Position numbers and translations under genes: made by a program. Below, piece by piece: positions 6,774-15,001 of a DNA stretch of 15,001 nucleotides. The stretch's first letter is position 1; every line of letters begins with the position of its first letter. Below the pieces are notes generated by a model. The model had not been told where the DNA came from, made no database searches, and saw only the letters and a list, made by a program, of their open reading frames with translations. The stretch is taken from positions 1-15,001 of the forward strand of contig JAUVBI010000054.1 of assembly GCA_030591305.1 (NCBI GenBank), written 5' to 3'. Source of the DNA: Pseudomonadota bacterium (lineage in GTDB: Bacteria; Pseudomonadota; Gammaproteobacteria; Pseudomonadales; Halieaceae).

Positions 6774-7928
6774 TCAGCCTTGTAAAAAGAGAGCGAGACT
6801 AATCCCCAGGTAATTGCCCAGGGCATAGCCAATAATTCCTGTGGTCATTCCCGACAGTAGAATGCCCGGGTTCCCCATGGCCTTTACCAACAGAGGCACC
6901 AGGGGCGGGCTGCATATTGCCGAAAAAGACGTCACCATAAAAGTGTCACTGTCCACACCGAATAGTTTACACAGTATTGCGTGCAGCAAGAGACTTCCCG
7001 TAATCGTACCAACCACAAACAAGGTAACGCTCAAGCCCATCTGGGCAAGATCATCAACACTGGCAATGGTTGCCACGGCAAAGCAAAACACATAAATCAA
7101 ATACATGCCCGTCTTGTATGACAGTTGCAGGCTTCGTACACGTTCGCTAAAAGACAGTGCCATACTTATTACGGTCAACAATATTATGGTGATTGCCGAG
7201 GTACGTTCCAGTGAAAATACGGAGGAAGCCAATTCTGCAAGCCCCGTCGAAGCAGCGAGAACCAGCACACTGAGTAGTGCTATTTTTAACAGCTGCGGCA
7301 GGTTTTCTTTTTTTAATAAGGATGTGTAGTTTTCCTCATCAAAGGAATGAGCCTGGGTATATTCAATCTCTTTCATCGCCGCTGGCTTGTCGAGAAAAAA
7401 ACGGAACAGGGGAATTCCCAGCGTCAGCATGAATAAAATGTAGAAGCCACCCAGTATTGTATCCAGTGAGTGAAACATCAGGTATTGGCTATTGGGTATT
7501 TCCAGCGCAGCCTTGATAGCCGCCAGGTTCGGCGTGCCGCCGGTATAGGTACCCACAGCCATGGCCGCCAATTGGCTGCGACCCTCAACACTTTCCCCCG
7601 GAATCAGGTAGAACAATAGCGTCGCTATGCACACCACCGATGTAGTGGCAAATAACATGGACAAAATTGCCTTGCCAGCCATCTTGCTCCACTGGCGAAT
7701 GTCCAGGGTGAAAAGCAGCATGGGGAGGGCCAGGGCCACCGCTATGTCCGATACAGACTGCTGAACGCCAGCCATAGCCCCGGGAATCAACCCACTGTTA
7801 CCCACCAGTAGCCCGCCAATATAGCAAAGTAGAATAACACCCACTTTTTGTGCCCAGCGCTGATGGTGCGCGAGAAAAAGCATCCCGGCGGGCACCAGAA
7901 AAAAGATAAGCGTATACACAAACTCCAT
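6774..7928 (-). CDS. DUF819 family membrane protein
   Basis: A 384-residue, very hydrophobic polytopic inner-membrane protein with roughly ten transmembrane segments. It carries signatures I associate with the DUF819 (YjcL-like) family: a TYTGGTPNLAAI block at 128-139 and a C-terminal SAICSPPLVP (336-345) followed by a Gly-rich last segment (GIIGYALGNYLGI). A hydrophilic stretch around 180-210 is probably a central cytoplasmic loop. The family is presumed to be transporters, but no substrate is firmly established. Its ATG overlaps the stop of the RNA methyltransferase as TAATG, and the lyase gene follows 9 bp later, so co-translation with both is likely. It might transport the lyase substrate or product; this is only an inference from position. 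Confidence 0.85.
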   Translation of the reverse strand: MEFVYTLIFFLVPAGMLFLAHHQRWAQKVGVILLCYIGGLLVGNSGLIPGAMAGVQQSVSDIAVALALPMLLFTLDIRQWSKMAGKAILSMLFATTSVVCIATLLFYLIPGESVEGRSQLAAMAVGTYTGGTPNLAAIKAALEIPNSQYLMFHSLDTILGGFYILFMLTLGIPLFRFFLDKPAAMKEIEYTQAHSFDEENYTSLLKKENLPQLLKIALLSVLVLAASTGLAELASSVFSLERTSAITIILLTVISMALSFSERVRSLQLSYKTGMYLIYVFCFAVATIASVDDLAQMGLSVTLFVVGTITGSLLLHAILCKLFGVDSDTFMVTSFSAICSPPLVPLLVKAMGNPGILLSGMTTGIIGYALGNYLGISLALFLQG

Positions 7929-9040
7929 TACCTGCCCTTTAGCTGCAGAGCGACAAGCGTCTCAAAATGGTAGGTTGCCGGAAATAAATCCAGCAACTGT
8001 ACCGCTTCAAGCCGATATGTTGAGGTCAGGCTACGTAAATCCCTGGCCAGGCTGGCCGGGTTACAACTCACATAGAGCAGCTGTTGTGGCTTTAGTTTTT
8101 TTACCCAACTATCCAGGTCGGGAAAACCACGCCGTGGTGGGTCGACCAACAAGGTATCAAACTTCTTTTTACCGCAGCGGCGAAAAAACCGTTTCAATGC
8201 ATCCTCAGCATACAAATCCAGTTTGATGAAATTCTCTGGAGCCTGGGTGTCGCCCCCACCCCAGTAGCTGTCCACCAGCGTTCGCTCTCCCCCGCGCGTG
8301 GAAAAATTATTGGAGAGGTTGCCCTGCCCGGAAAATAAATCCAAAACATTGCTGGCAGACAATTCTTCCAGCTGCCTTTGCACACGTTCCTGAAGCTCCA
8401 GATTCATTTCATCATAAACCTGCGAGAAACCCCCATGGGAATAATCGGCATCCCACTGCTCACTGACTTCGCCATCTCTTACATATAATTCACAATGACC
8501 ATGGCCGGTATGCGCTTGTGTCCAGGACTTGTCTGCATACAACTTATCGAACGCGGGTTGTAATTCCTCCTGCAAAATTTGGCAGTGTGGAATTTCTACC
8601 ACCTGGTTGCTTACCGTATCCAGCATGCCAATATACTTATGCCGGTAATGCAACTGTACCCGGTTGCGGTAGGCCAGGCGCCGCGGTGCAGGTACAAGCT
8701 CAATTGAATTTTCGGGTATTGAAAAATGTGCAAGGTGCCGCGCTAGTGCCGCCCGTTTATATCGCAGTTCACTGGCGTAATCTGTATGCAGGTAGTGACA
8801 GCCGGGGCATTCCTGAAAATGTGGGCAGCTGGGTTCACAACGGTTATCTGCAGTGCCATCCAAACTCTCCAGCTTTGCAAACTGAACACCTTTACTTTTT
8901 TTGTAAACTACAGCCCGGCCTGTTTCGCCGGGAAGCGTACCGGCAATAAAGGTCACTGTCTTGCCGTCCCTTGATACTCCCTGGCCCATAGGGTCCATAT
9001 GCGCTATCTCGAAATTTACGGCTGGCCCTTTGGCTTTCAT
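7928..9040 (-). CDS. TrmA/RumA-type RNA (uracil-C5) methyltransferase
   Basis: A SAM-dependent m5U methyltransferase of 370 residues. A TRAM-like N-terminus (about 1-60) is followed by iron-sulfur-type cysteines C72-x5-C78-x2-C81 with C153 further on, plus an extra C68. The Rossmann motif VLDLFSGQGNLS is at 232-243, VDPPRRG at 299-305, the catalytic nucleophile Cys326 in LLYVSCNPASLARDL, and the general base Glu360 in HFETLVALQ. The 4Fe-4S cysteines are characteristic of the RumA/RlmC/RlmD branch acting on 23S rRNA rather than TrmA. Which uridine it modifies cannot be told; at 370 residues it is shorter than RlmD and nearer RlmC. It starts with an ATGA overlap with the upstream PQQ/cytochrome gene. 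A housekeeping-type RNA enzyme inside a redox operon is odd. Confidence 0.9.
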   Translation of the reverse strand: MKAKGPAVNFEIAHMDPMGQGVSRDGKTVTFIAGTLPGETGRAVVYKKSKGVQFAKLESLDGTADNRCEPSCPHFQECPGCHYLHTDYASELRYKRAALARHLAHFSIPENSIELVPAPRRLAYRNRVQLHYRHKYIGMLDTVSNQVVEIPHCQILQEELQPAFDKLYADKSWTQAHTGHGHCELYVRDGEVSEQWDADYSHGGFSQVYDEMNLELQERVQRQLEELSASNVLDLFSGQGNLSNNFSTRGGERTLVDSYWGGGDTQAPENFIKLDLYAEDALKRFFRRCGKKKFDTLLVDPPRRGFPDLDSWVKKLKPQQLLYVSCNPASLARDLRSLTSTYRLEAVQLLDLFPATYHFETLVALQLKGR

Positions 9041-11007
9041 GTACTATTTTTTACCCGATAGGCGAGCAGCATATTTCCCGGTAGTTGCCCAAACATACTG
9101 TAACCAGACAGAACATACAGCCAGCCGTCAGCGATGACCTGCCCAGCCACATCAATAGCGCCCCCATGGCCTTCTATGCCATTGGTCGCGTCAAAGGGGA
9201 TGGCGGTTTCGACCTGCCAGAGAATTTCCCCACTGTCGATGTCGTATGCGCGAATCCGGCCATCAAGGCCCGCACTGAAGGCCAATTCTGGAGTGACAGT
9301 TGCGGCAGATGATAATCCGTAATAGAACGAACACTGATATTGCTCCGCAAGCGTTTGCCTGCCACCTTCGCGCATTGCCGCCAGACCGATAAGCGGCCGC
9401 TTGGCGGGGTCGAAGTCGCAGGCACGCTGAACTGGTTTCTCCCACAGCATCTCTCCGCTTGCAATATCGAGGGCATAAAGACCCGGCCTGGGTGTGTAGC
9501 CTACTCGATCACGCTCGGGGTCAGACACAGGGACTATCAGCTTCTCTCCCGATACTGCCATGCCCCAGTGAATACCTCCATTGGTTGTACCGAGGCTGAC
9601 TCGATGGCGCCACAACACTTCCCCATTGGGGCTGTCAGGGTCGGGGTTGAGTGCAAACACTTCACCGGACTTCTGCCCCGCCAATAACACATCAGAACCA
9701 TCGGGCAACTGGGTAAGAATAACCGAAGCACCAAAATCAAAATCACCGCCAGCATTCTCCGGGCAATTTGCCCCGCCACTCAGACAGGAGGCATTCCACA
9801 CATCGCCCTCTATTGCCTGGAAGCGCCAGACCAATTTACCGCTCTCCATATCCAGCGCAATAATGGAATCGCTGGTATCGGTGGCCGGCAGGGAAAGGTT
9901 TTCCCCGGTGCCAAAATAAATCCGCTTGCGCTTTGTATCGATAGCCGGGGTGGTCCACACAACCGCACCCGAAGGACCGTACTGGTCCAGGCCATCTGCA
10001 TTCACCCCCTGCAACGAGGCATCTTCAGTAGACTCCCACTGCCACATTTTTTTCCCGTCACGCGCATCCAGGGCAATAACCCCTCCGTGAGACTTACAGC
10101 ACTCATAAGTGGGACTGCCCGACACAGCCACTTCATAGGAGGAAACAGGAACAAACAAACGGTTATCGGCATAGCTGATGGTGCCTGTAATAACAGACTT
10201 ATCAAACAGGCGTGCCTGGGTCTGCCAGACGACATCAAAGGTGGCGGGGTCTACAGCAAATACGGTAGCCAGGGAATCGGCGAAGACGAGCAGTTGCCTG
10301 CCATTATCCAAACGTGCCAGGGTTATGGATGAACGAACGCCCGTGAGGAAATCTGCCTGCCGCAGTATACAGCCGGTCTTTCGATCCAGGGCATACAACT
10401 TTTTGGCTTTATCACCCACGTACAGTGTATTGCCGATAATAACCGGCTGTGAACGCATATCGGTCACTTTTGGAAATGCGAAACTCCAGGCCAGTTCCAG
10501 CGTGCCCACATTGTCTTTGTCGATTCCAGCTTGTTCGGAGCTGACAAACCTCCGGTTCTGTGTACCCAGCCCCCAACTGGTAACAAATTCTGTATCGCTG
10601 CCTTGCTCTGTTGCACCTTCTCCTTTTTGACATTGCGCCGCTGCCACCCAGTTGTAACTCTGGGTGTCGGTGCCCGCCAGGTACATGGCGATCAAACCCC
10701 GTTCCTGCTTGCTGAGGTGGGCAGCCATGGGTTGCATTTTGCCGAACTCCAGGGCGATCATGACCGTTTCTCTGGAAAACCCCGCCAACGCCTCCCGGGT
10801 GGGAGCATGCATCGCCGGATTGTCATGACAGCTGGCACAGTTTTTATCGAACAGAGAATTTCCAATACGCTCCAGTGGCAGAATATCAGCGTGGCGTACT
10901 GCAAATGCTTCAAGGGTGCCCATGGGGTCTTCGATTAGCGCACGACCACCCAGTCCAAACCAGATGCCAACGGCCAGTAATACAATAACAATGAGGAATT
11001 TTTTCAT
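9037..11007 (-). CDS. PQQ-dependent dehydrogenase with N-terminal cytochrome c domain (PVADH-like)
   Basis: A quinohemoprotein of 656 residues. Residues 4-19 form a hydrophobic signal or anchor. A cytochrome c domain follows with the heme motif CASCH at 57-61 and a likely axial Met (M91 or M94 in GKMQPMAAHL). An eight-bladed PQQ propeller occupies about 140-656, with repeated W-motif-like segments (LYALDRKTG, VIALDARDGKKMWQWES, ALDIASGEMLW). Vicinal cysteines C303-C304 match the disulfide ring of quinoprotein alcohol dehydrogenases, and the GGDFDFGASVIL segment (420-431) is typical of polyvinyl alcohol dehydrogenase-like proteins, where the heme domain is also N-terminal. The expected reaction is oxidation of an alcohol in the periplasm with electrons passing PQQ to heme. 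It begins 6 bp after the preceding PQQ dehydrogenase gene and overlaps the next gene as ATGA. The substrate is unknown. Confidence 0.88.
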   Translation of the reverse strand: MKKFLIVIVLLAVGIWFGLGGRALIEDPMGTLEAFAVRHADILPLERIGNSLFDKNCASCHDNPAMHAPTREALAGFSRETVMIALEFGKMQPMAAHLSKQERGLIAMYLAGTDTQSYNWVAAAQCQKGEGATEQGSDTEFVTSWGLGTQNRRFVSSEQAGIDKDNVGTLELAWSFAFPKVTDMRSQPVIIGNTLYVGDKAKKLYALDRKTGCILRQADFLTGVRSSITLARLDNGRQLLVFADSLATVFAVDPATFDVVWQTQARLFDKSVITGTISYADNRLFVPVSSYEVAVSGSPTYECCKSHGGVIALDARDGKKMWQWESTEDASLQGVNADGLDQYGPSGAVVWTTPAIDTKRKRIYFGTGENLSLPATDTSDSIIALDMESGKLVWRFQAIEGDVWNASCLSGGANCPENAGGDFDFGASVILTQLPDGSDVLLAGQKSGEVFALNPDPDSPNGEVLWRHRVSLGTTNGGIHWGMAVSGEKLIVPVSDPERDRVGYTPRPGLYALDIASGEMLWEKPVQRACDFDPAKRPLIGLAAMREGGRQTLAEQYQCSFYYGLSSAATVTPELAFSAGLDGRIRAYDIDSGEILWQVETAIPFDATNGIEGHGGAIDVAGQVIADGWLYVLSGYSMFGQLPGNMLLAYRVKNST

Positions 11008-11013
11008 GAAAAC

Positions 11014-12924
11014 TTACTCTGGCAGGGTGAAGGCGTAGAGGTAATCACCATAGCCACGCTGGAACATAAAATGGCCACCGGCATTAATAACAACATACTG
11101 GCGCCCTTTATAGACATACGTCATAGGCGTTGCCGTGGCATCGTTGGGGAGTGTGTACTTCCACAAGGTCTCGCCATTATCCACGTCAAAGGCGCGTATC
11201 TGCCTGTCCATGGTGGCGCCAATAAAAAATACACCGCCGCCGGTGGCCACACCACCACCCAGGTTAGGCGTTCCCCAGGTAATATGAAATGGTGCTGTCA
11301 CTGGCCCCATTTCGTGCACAGAGCCCAGCGCAACTTCCCAATCGATTGTTCCCTTGAATAAATCGACCGCGATTAATTTCCCCCAGGGTGGTGGATTACA
11401 GGGGATACCCAGCGGCGACATCAGCGCACCGATATCGATATTGTAGGGCGTACCCTGCATGGTCACCTGCATACGCTCACCGCTTTCCGGGTGATCGGTT
11501 CGAGCCCCGGCCGCATCACCCGGAGGAGTGGGAATCAGTTGCCCGGTAAACGCTGCATTGTTGATATTCACCAATAACACGCCAGAGTCTGCCACCAGTG
11601 CACCACCGCCCCAGTTGGCACCCCCCAAACTGCCTGGGTACATCAGGGTCAGCTTTTCGCTGGTGGGGGTAAACAAACCCAGGTTGTTCAAGCCGGCAAT
11701 TTGCGTTGCACAATGGCCCCTGTCCCAGGGGGTAAAGCCCCAGGCATCAGCAGGCATCAGGAAAGAATCGATCAACGGCGGTGGCGCAACCGGCTTAGGC
11801 TGTGTGGGGGACGCTTGCTCGCCGGCAATCTGCGAGGGCGGTACCGGCTGCTCGGTAATTTCCCACAGGGGTTCTCCGGTCAGCCGGTTAAAAACAAAGA
11901 TATAACTCTGTTTGGTCACCTGTACCAGAGCGGGAACAGACTCACCATTTTTGGTCCACTCAAACAAAATAGGCTGGGCGGGCGTATCATAATCCCACAG
12001 ATCATGGCGCACATGCTGAAAGTGCCAGCGGTATTCACCACTTTTTAAATCCAGGGCAACGATACTGTTCGCATACAAATTATTTCCGGGCCTATCCACG
12101 CCGTAATAATCCGGCGAGGAAGCGCTGGTGGGTAAAAATACCAGGCTGTTTTCCTCATCCACCGAGATAGGTGCCCACACATTCGCGGCACCGCTACCGG
12201 CATGGCCTTGCAATGGATCGAACTGCCACACCAACTCTCCGGTACGGCTGTTAAATGCGTTAACTGTCCCCCGGGGTGTGGTGGAACGGGAAAAGTCGAT
12301 AATGCCCGAGCCCACTACCACAATGCCGCTGGCAACCGTGGGTGCCGATGAACTGCTGATGTCGCCGGGAACATAGCCCTCCTCACCAAAAAGCTCTACC
12401 ACACCGCCTGTACCAAAATCTGCACAGGGTGTGCCATTACGTGCATCGATGGCCCATAACCGCCTGTCGTGGGTAGCCAGATACAGGCGATGGCGACACT
12501 GTGCATCGGGTGCAACTGTGGCTTCCTCTGCGTAACTCACCCCACGGCACCGAAAGGTCCGTGTGCCGCGCCTGTCGATTTTTGGGTCGAAGTCCCAACG
12601 TTGTTCGCCACTGCCGGGATCCAGGGCAATCACCCTATTGAATGGCGTGCAGTACACCAGAGACTCTCCTGCTGTCTCAGGCAGCAAGATGGGCGTGGAC
12701 TGGGTAGAAGTATTTTCCATGTCATCACCAAAGGTTTTTACATCGCCGCTGCGGTGTACCCAGGCCACATCCAGGTCGGATACGTTTTCTCTGTTGATTT
12801 GACCCGCTTCAGAGTAATGACGACCACCCTGGTCTCCGCCGTAGTACAGCCAGCCTTCATCTGTGGCAGATACGGCAACCGCTATCAGGACCGCAGCCAG
12901 CGGCCAAACCCTGTGCGAGGACAT
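11014..12924 (-). CDS. exported PQQ-dependent dehydrogenase, glucose-dehydrogenase type
   Basis: A quinoprotein of 636 residues. The signal peptide MSSHRVWPLAAVLIAVAVSA is probably cleaved after residue 20. The mature protein starts near GWLYYGGDQGGRHYS, the usual beginning of the PQQ dehydrogenase propeller (W..yGgD..g.ryS). Other family blocks are NVWAPISVD (248-256) and RHDLWDYDTPAQPIL (306-320), as in membrane glucose dehydrogenase. The five N-terminal transmembrane helices of E. coli Gcd are missing, so it is a soluble periplasmic version. It lacks a CxxCH motif and the vicinal Cys pair, so electrons must leave through a partner, plausibly one of the adjacent cytochrome c domain proteins. 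The ATG overlaps the upstream stop as TGATG. The likely substrate is a sugar or polyol; it is not assignable from sequence. Confidence 0.88.
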   Translation of the reverse strand: MSSHRVWPLAAVLIAVAVSATDEGWLYYGGDQGGRHYSEAGQINRENVSDLDVAWVHRSGDVKTFGDDMENTSTQSTPILLPETAGESLVYCTPFNRVIALDPGSGEQRWDFDPKIDRRGTRTFRCRGVSYAEEATVAPDAQCRHRLYLATHDRRLWAIDARNGTPCADFGTGGVVELFGEEGYVPGDISSSSAPTVASGIVVVGSGIIDFSRSTTPRGTVNAFNSRTGELVWQFDPLQGHAGSGAANVWAPISVDEENSLVFLPTSASSPDYYGVDRPGNNLYANSIVALDLKSGEYRWHFQHVRHDLWDYDTPAQPILFEWTKNGESVPALVQVTKQSYIFVFNRLTGEPLWEITEQPVPPSQIAGEQASPTQPKPVAPPPLIDSFLMPADAWGFTPWDRGHCATQIAGLNNLGLFTPTSEKLTLMYPGSLGGANWGGGALVADSGVLLVNINNAAFTGQLIPTPPGDAAGARTDHPESGERMQVTMQGTPYNIDIGALMSPLGIPCNPPPWGKLIAVDLFKGTIDWEVALGSVHEMGPVTAPFHITWGTPNLGGGVATGGGVFFIGATMDRQIRAFDVDNGETLWKYTLPNDATATPMTYVYKGRQYVVINAGGHFMFQRGYGDYLYAFTLPE

Positions 12925-14744
12925 CAGTCTTGCTGTGATGATGAAGGCAGCGGTGTAATCCGCAGCAAGGTCGGCACGCCACCCTCGGATTGCCAGGTGG
13001 GAAAGTGAGAGTTGGTGGTGTAAACCGCACCATCCTCTTCTGAAATTTCAATATCCCGGGTAAAGAAGCGCTGCCGTGGCATGGGATAAACCTTCCATGT
13101 TTCACTGGCGATATCAAAAGCCAGTATGGTGTCGGATTGATTACCATTCACCCACACCACACCTCGGCTTTTATCGACATTCAAGGCATAGGGAATCTCG
13201 TTGATAACAGGCAGTTCATAGGAACTGAAAAGATTGGTATTCGGGTCATATTTAACCAGCAGAGAGTCCTGGAACGCGACAATCCAGATCATACCGTCGG
13301 CGTCAATTCGCAGCCTGCGCGGACCCTTGAAAGGGAAGTCGATCATGGTAATTTCGTCGGTCTCCGGATTAATGTGGGCGATATCATTGGCATATAAACG
13401 GGTAACCCAAATACTGCCATCGGGTGCCACATCAATACCATAGGGCATGGGCAGGCCCGTGGACTTTTCATCGGGACTGGGGCGTGGACGATTCTCGGGA
13501 TCAAAGGAAAATATCAGGGGCAGCGACTTCAATATCAACCACTCCTTAATGTCCCGGGCTGGTAAATCGTAGAGTTTGAACTCCTCAGTAGTACGATCAA
13601 ACATTGCTACCTGCGAGGACACTGCCAGGGTAAACCAGACCCGGTCCTGCGCATCGGTGCGAATAGTGTGGGGGTAGTAGCCCCCGGGCATTTCATGCGT
13701 TGTAAACTGCTTCGTCTTTGGGTCAAACTCCAACAACGCCTGCTGCATGGACGGGGTAATAAAAATATTGCCGTCTTTGGGCGAAATTGCGAAAGAATGA
13801 ACCCCGAGATAGTTATGCATCTTGGGAAAGGTGATAAAGCGGTTGCCCAGTATTCCACCGACTTTTTGATCGGGTTTATGGGGCACTTTATAGACGGTAT
13901 AATCGCCGGTGTCGGGGTTAATCTCGTACAGCCTGTCAAACAAATTATCACCTACATAGACAAAGCCATTGGGGTGAATAATAAAGTCGTGCATCTGGGA
14001 AAAGCCGTCGCCTATCACCCACTCCTTCATTTCTATTTCCGAGAGGTGCCCCTCCCAGGAGCGCGGCTGTGGCACCACACTGGGGTCTTCGCGCAATGCC
14101 CTGTATTCTTTTTGCAGTAACTCGGCCACTTTCTGATGGTCATCTTCGGGCAGTTGCGCACCGTAACTGTTCATGCGTTCAAATACACTGCGCCACTGTT
14201 CCACCGTGCGCTCGTTGCGCATAAACGGGGATGCCTGCTGGTGGCAAAAAGCACAGTTGAGCTCGAACCTTTTCTTAAGGTCCTCATCGCCACCGAAGCT
14301 CAGTTGTGACAGCCATACGTTGGAGGGATAACTGGCAATATGCTGCTGCTCGTTCATGGCTACCAACATGAGGCCCACCACGGGCTCACCGTTTTCATCC
14401 ATAACACGACCGGGCATTTTTCCACTGCTTACATGCCTGTCGACATAACCCTGAGTCCGAATCCGGTATCGAACTGCGCTATCAATATCCTCAAAATGGA
14501 CATTGCCCATGTCATTGGTAAAGCGGGTGAGCGTTGTGTCTGCTGAATTGGTGACACCATTCGGCGCGTAGCCATCATCGCTCAAGTTAGCTCCCGGTTT
14601 AGCCGCTGTAGTGCGGGTTACCATAACCTGTGCCAAAGGTTCACCCATCTTATTTTTGATGTGCAAAGTAACGGCATGACCCAGAGGTGAAAATGCCAGC
14701 AGCACAACAGGGACCATAAACAGGCAGAGTTTACGATTAAACAT
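12924..14744 (-). CDS. exported cytochrome c with Vgb-like beta-propeller
   Basis: A 606-residue exported protein with a signal peptide (1-24, ending GHA). An Ig/carboxypeptidase-regulatory-like segment lies at about 25-130. One c-type heme motif, CAFCH at 164-168 in the middle of a helical part (155-220), is followed by a beta-propeller from about 235 to 600. The propeller repeats (HDFIIHPNGFVYVGDNLFD, YGIDVAPDGSIWVTRL, RLRIDADGMIWIVAFQDS) have the G-x-[IV]-W-[VF] pattern of the virginiamycin B lyase (Vgb/COG4257) family. Real Vgb is a short antibiotic-cleaving enzyme; the fusion to a heme domain and the quinoprotein neighbours make an electron-transfer or sensor role more likely than antibiotic resistance. 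GGAG (14752-14755) lies 7 nt before the ATG, and the gene starts 14 bp after the transglycosylase stop. Confidence 0.82.
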   Translation of the reverse strand: MFNRKLCLFMVPVVLLAFSPLGHAVTLHIKNKMGEPLAQVMVTRTTAAKPGANLSDDGYAPNGVTNSADTTLTRFTNDMGNVHFEDIDSAVRYRIRTQGYVDRHVSSGKMPGRVMDENGEPVVGLMLVAMNEQQHIASYPSNVWLSQLSFGGDEDLKKRFELNCAFCHQQASPFMRNERTVEQWRSVFERMNSYGAQLPEDDHQKVAELLQKEYRALREDPSVVPQPRSWEGHLSEIEMKEWVIGDGFSQMHDFIIHPNGFVYVGDNLFDRLYEINPDTGDYTVYKVPHKPDQKVGGILGNRFITFPKMHNYLGVHSFAISPKDGNIFITPSMQQALLEFDPKTKQFTTHEMPGGYYPHTIRTDAQDRVWFTLAVSSQVAMFDRTTEEFKLYDLPARDIKEWLILKSLPLIFSFDPENRPRPSPDEKSTGLPMPYGIDVAPDGSIWVTRLYANDIAHINPETDEITMIDFPFKGPRRLRIDADGMIWIVAFQDSLLVKYDPNTNLFSSYELPVINEIPYALNVDKSRGVVWVNGNQSDTILAFDIASETWKVYPMPRQRFFTRDIEISEEDGAVYTTNSHFPTWQSEGGVPTLLRITPLPSSSQQD

Positions 14745-14758
14745 TTAGATTCTCCATT

Positions 14759-15001
14759 TTAGATACCCACTTTTTTTCTTGCGGCCTCGCGCTTTACTTC
14801 CTGCTCAATAGTAAGCCGGTAAGCAACATAGTACTTGTAAATATTGGCGACATATTGAACGGTCTCTGCACCAATATCTCTCGCTGCAATCATCTCGACA
14901 TTATCAAACCAGATATTGGGATCGTAACCTAGGCCTTTTGCTTTGTTACGCATATTGATCATTCGAGCGGGACCCGCGTTATAGGCGCCAAGGGCCAATA
15001 A
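14759..15001 (-). CDS. C-terminus of a lytic transglycosylase (SLT/MltF-like), cut by window edge
   Basis: A minus-strand frame ends in TAA at 14759-14761 and runs to the window edge, showing the last 80 residues of a larger protein. The segment LLALGAYNAGPARM is the lysozyme-like SLT domain motif ([AS]YNAG), and ETVQYVANIYKYYVAYRL near the end is the family's closing helix, as in MltF-type enzymes. Such enzymes cleave peptidoglycan glycan strands in the periplasm to 1,6-anhydro products. The catalytic Glu lies upstream of the window. Its stop is only 14 bp before the cytochrome/Vgb gene, so it may lead the operon or simply share its transcript. Confidence 0.85.
   Translation of the reverse strand, partial: LLALGAYNAGPARMINMRNKAKGLGYDPNIWFDNVEMIAARDIGAETVQYVANIYKYYVAYRLTIEQEVKREAARKKVGI

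Noticed and set aside
12924..14744. Virginiamycin B lyase (antibiotic resistance) annotation
   Set aside because: The propeller is Vgb-like, but the protein is exported, far longer, and has a heme-binding domain beside quinoprotein genes, so a resistance function is not supported.

Overview
The window looks like a chromosomal segment of a Gram-negative, probably gammaproteobacterial and aerobic-respiring bacterium. This is inferred from the exported quinoproteins, c-type cytochrome motifs, a lytic transglycosylase, proteobacterial-type SelA/SelB and dense operons joined by ATGA, TAATG or TGATG overlaps. No rRNA, tRNA, CRISPR array, insertion sequence or phage gene was seen.

Left part (1-5294): a compact selenocysteine (Sec) cassette. 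selA and selB lie on the minus strand (selA start 4007, selB end 676), joined by a TTGA overlap with a TTG start for selB. Divergent from them, 66 bp away, is a plus-strand gene (4074-5294) that a standard gene caller would split in two. An in-frame TGA at 4821-4823 separates two same-frame ORFs, and reading it as Sec gives one 406-residue protein. Its second half has the AhpD-type active site C-x-x-U-x-x-x-H (C247, U250, H254), with Glu235 at the position expected for the AhpD glutamate. A near-perfect 10-bp hairpin with a 3-nt loop starting in G lies 26 nt after the TGA, as a bacterial SECIS should. The Sec insertion enzymes therefore sit next to a probable client. selC (tRNA-Sec) and selD are not in the window. 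Downstream of selB on the same strand come small, poorly supported ORFs and the start of an exported protein cut by the window edge.

Right part (5316-15001): seven minus-strand genes packed with gaps of 14 bp or less. In transcription order they are the end of a lytic transglycosylase, an exported cytochrome c/Vgb-like propeller, an exported PQQ dehydrogenase of the glucose-dehydrogenase type, a cytochrome c/PQQ dehydrogenase resembling polyvinyl alcohol dehydrogenase, a TrmA/RumA-type RNA m5U methyltransferase, a DUF819 membrane protein and a sphingosine-1-phosphate-lyase-like PLP enzyme. The three propeller proteins suggest periplasmic oxidation of an alcohol or sugar with electrons passed to c-type hemes. 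The cytoplasmic lyase and DUF819 protein could handle a related compound, but the substrate cannot be read from sequence. This operon converges on the selenoprotein gene with only 21 bp between the two stop codons.
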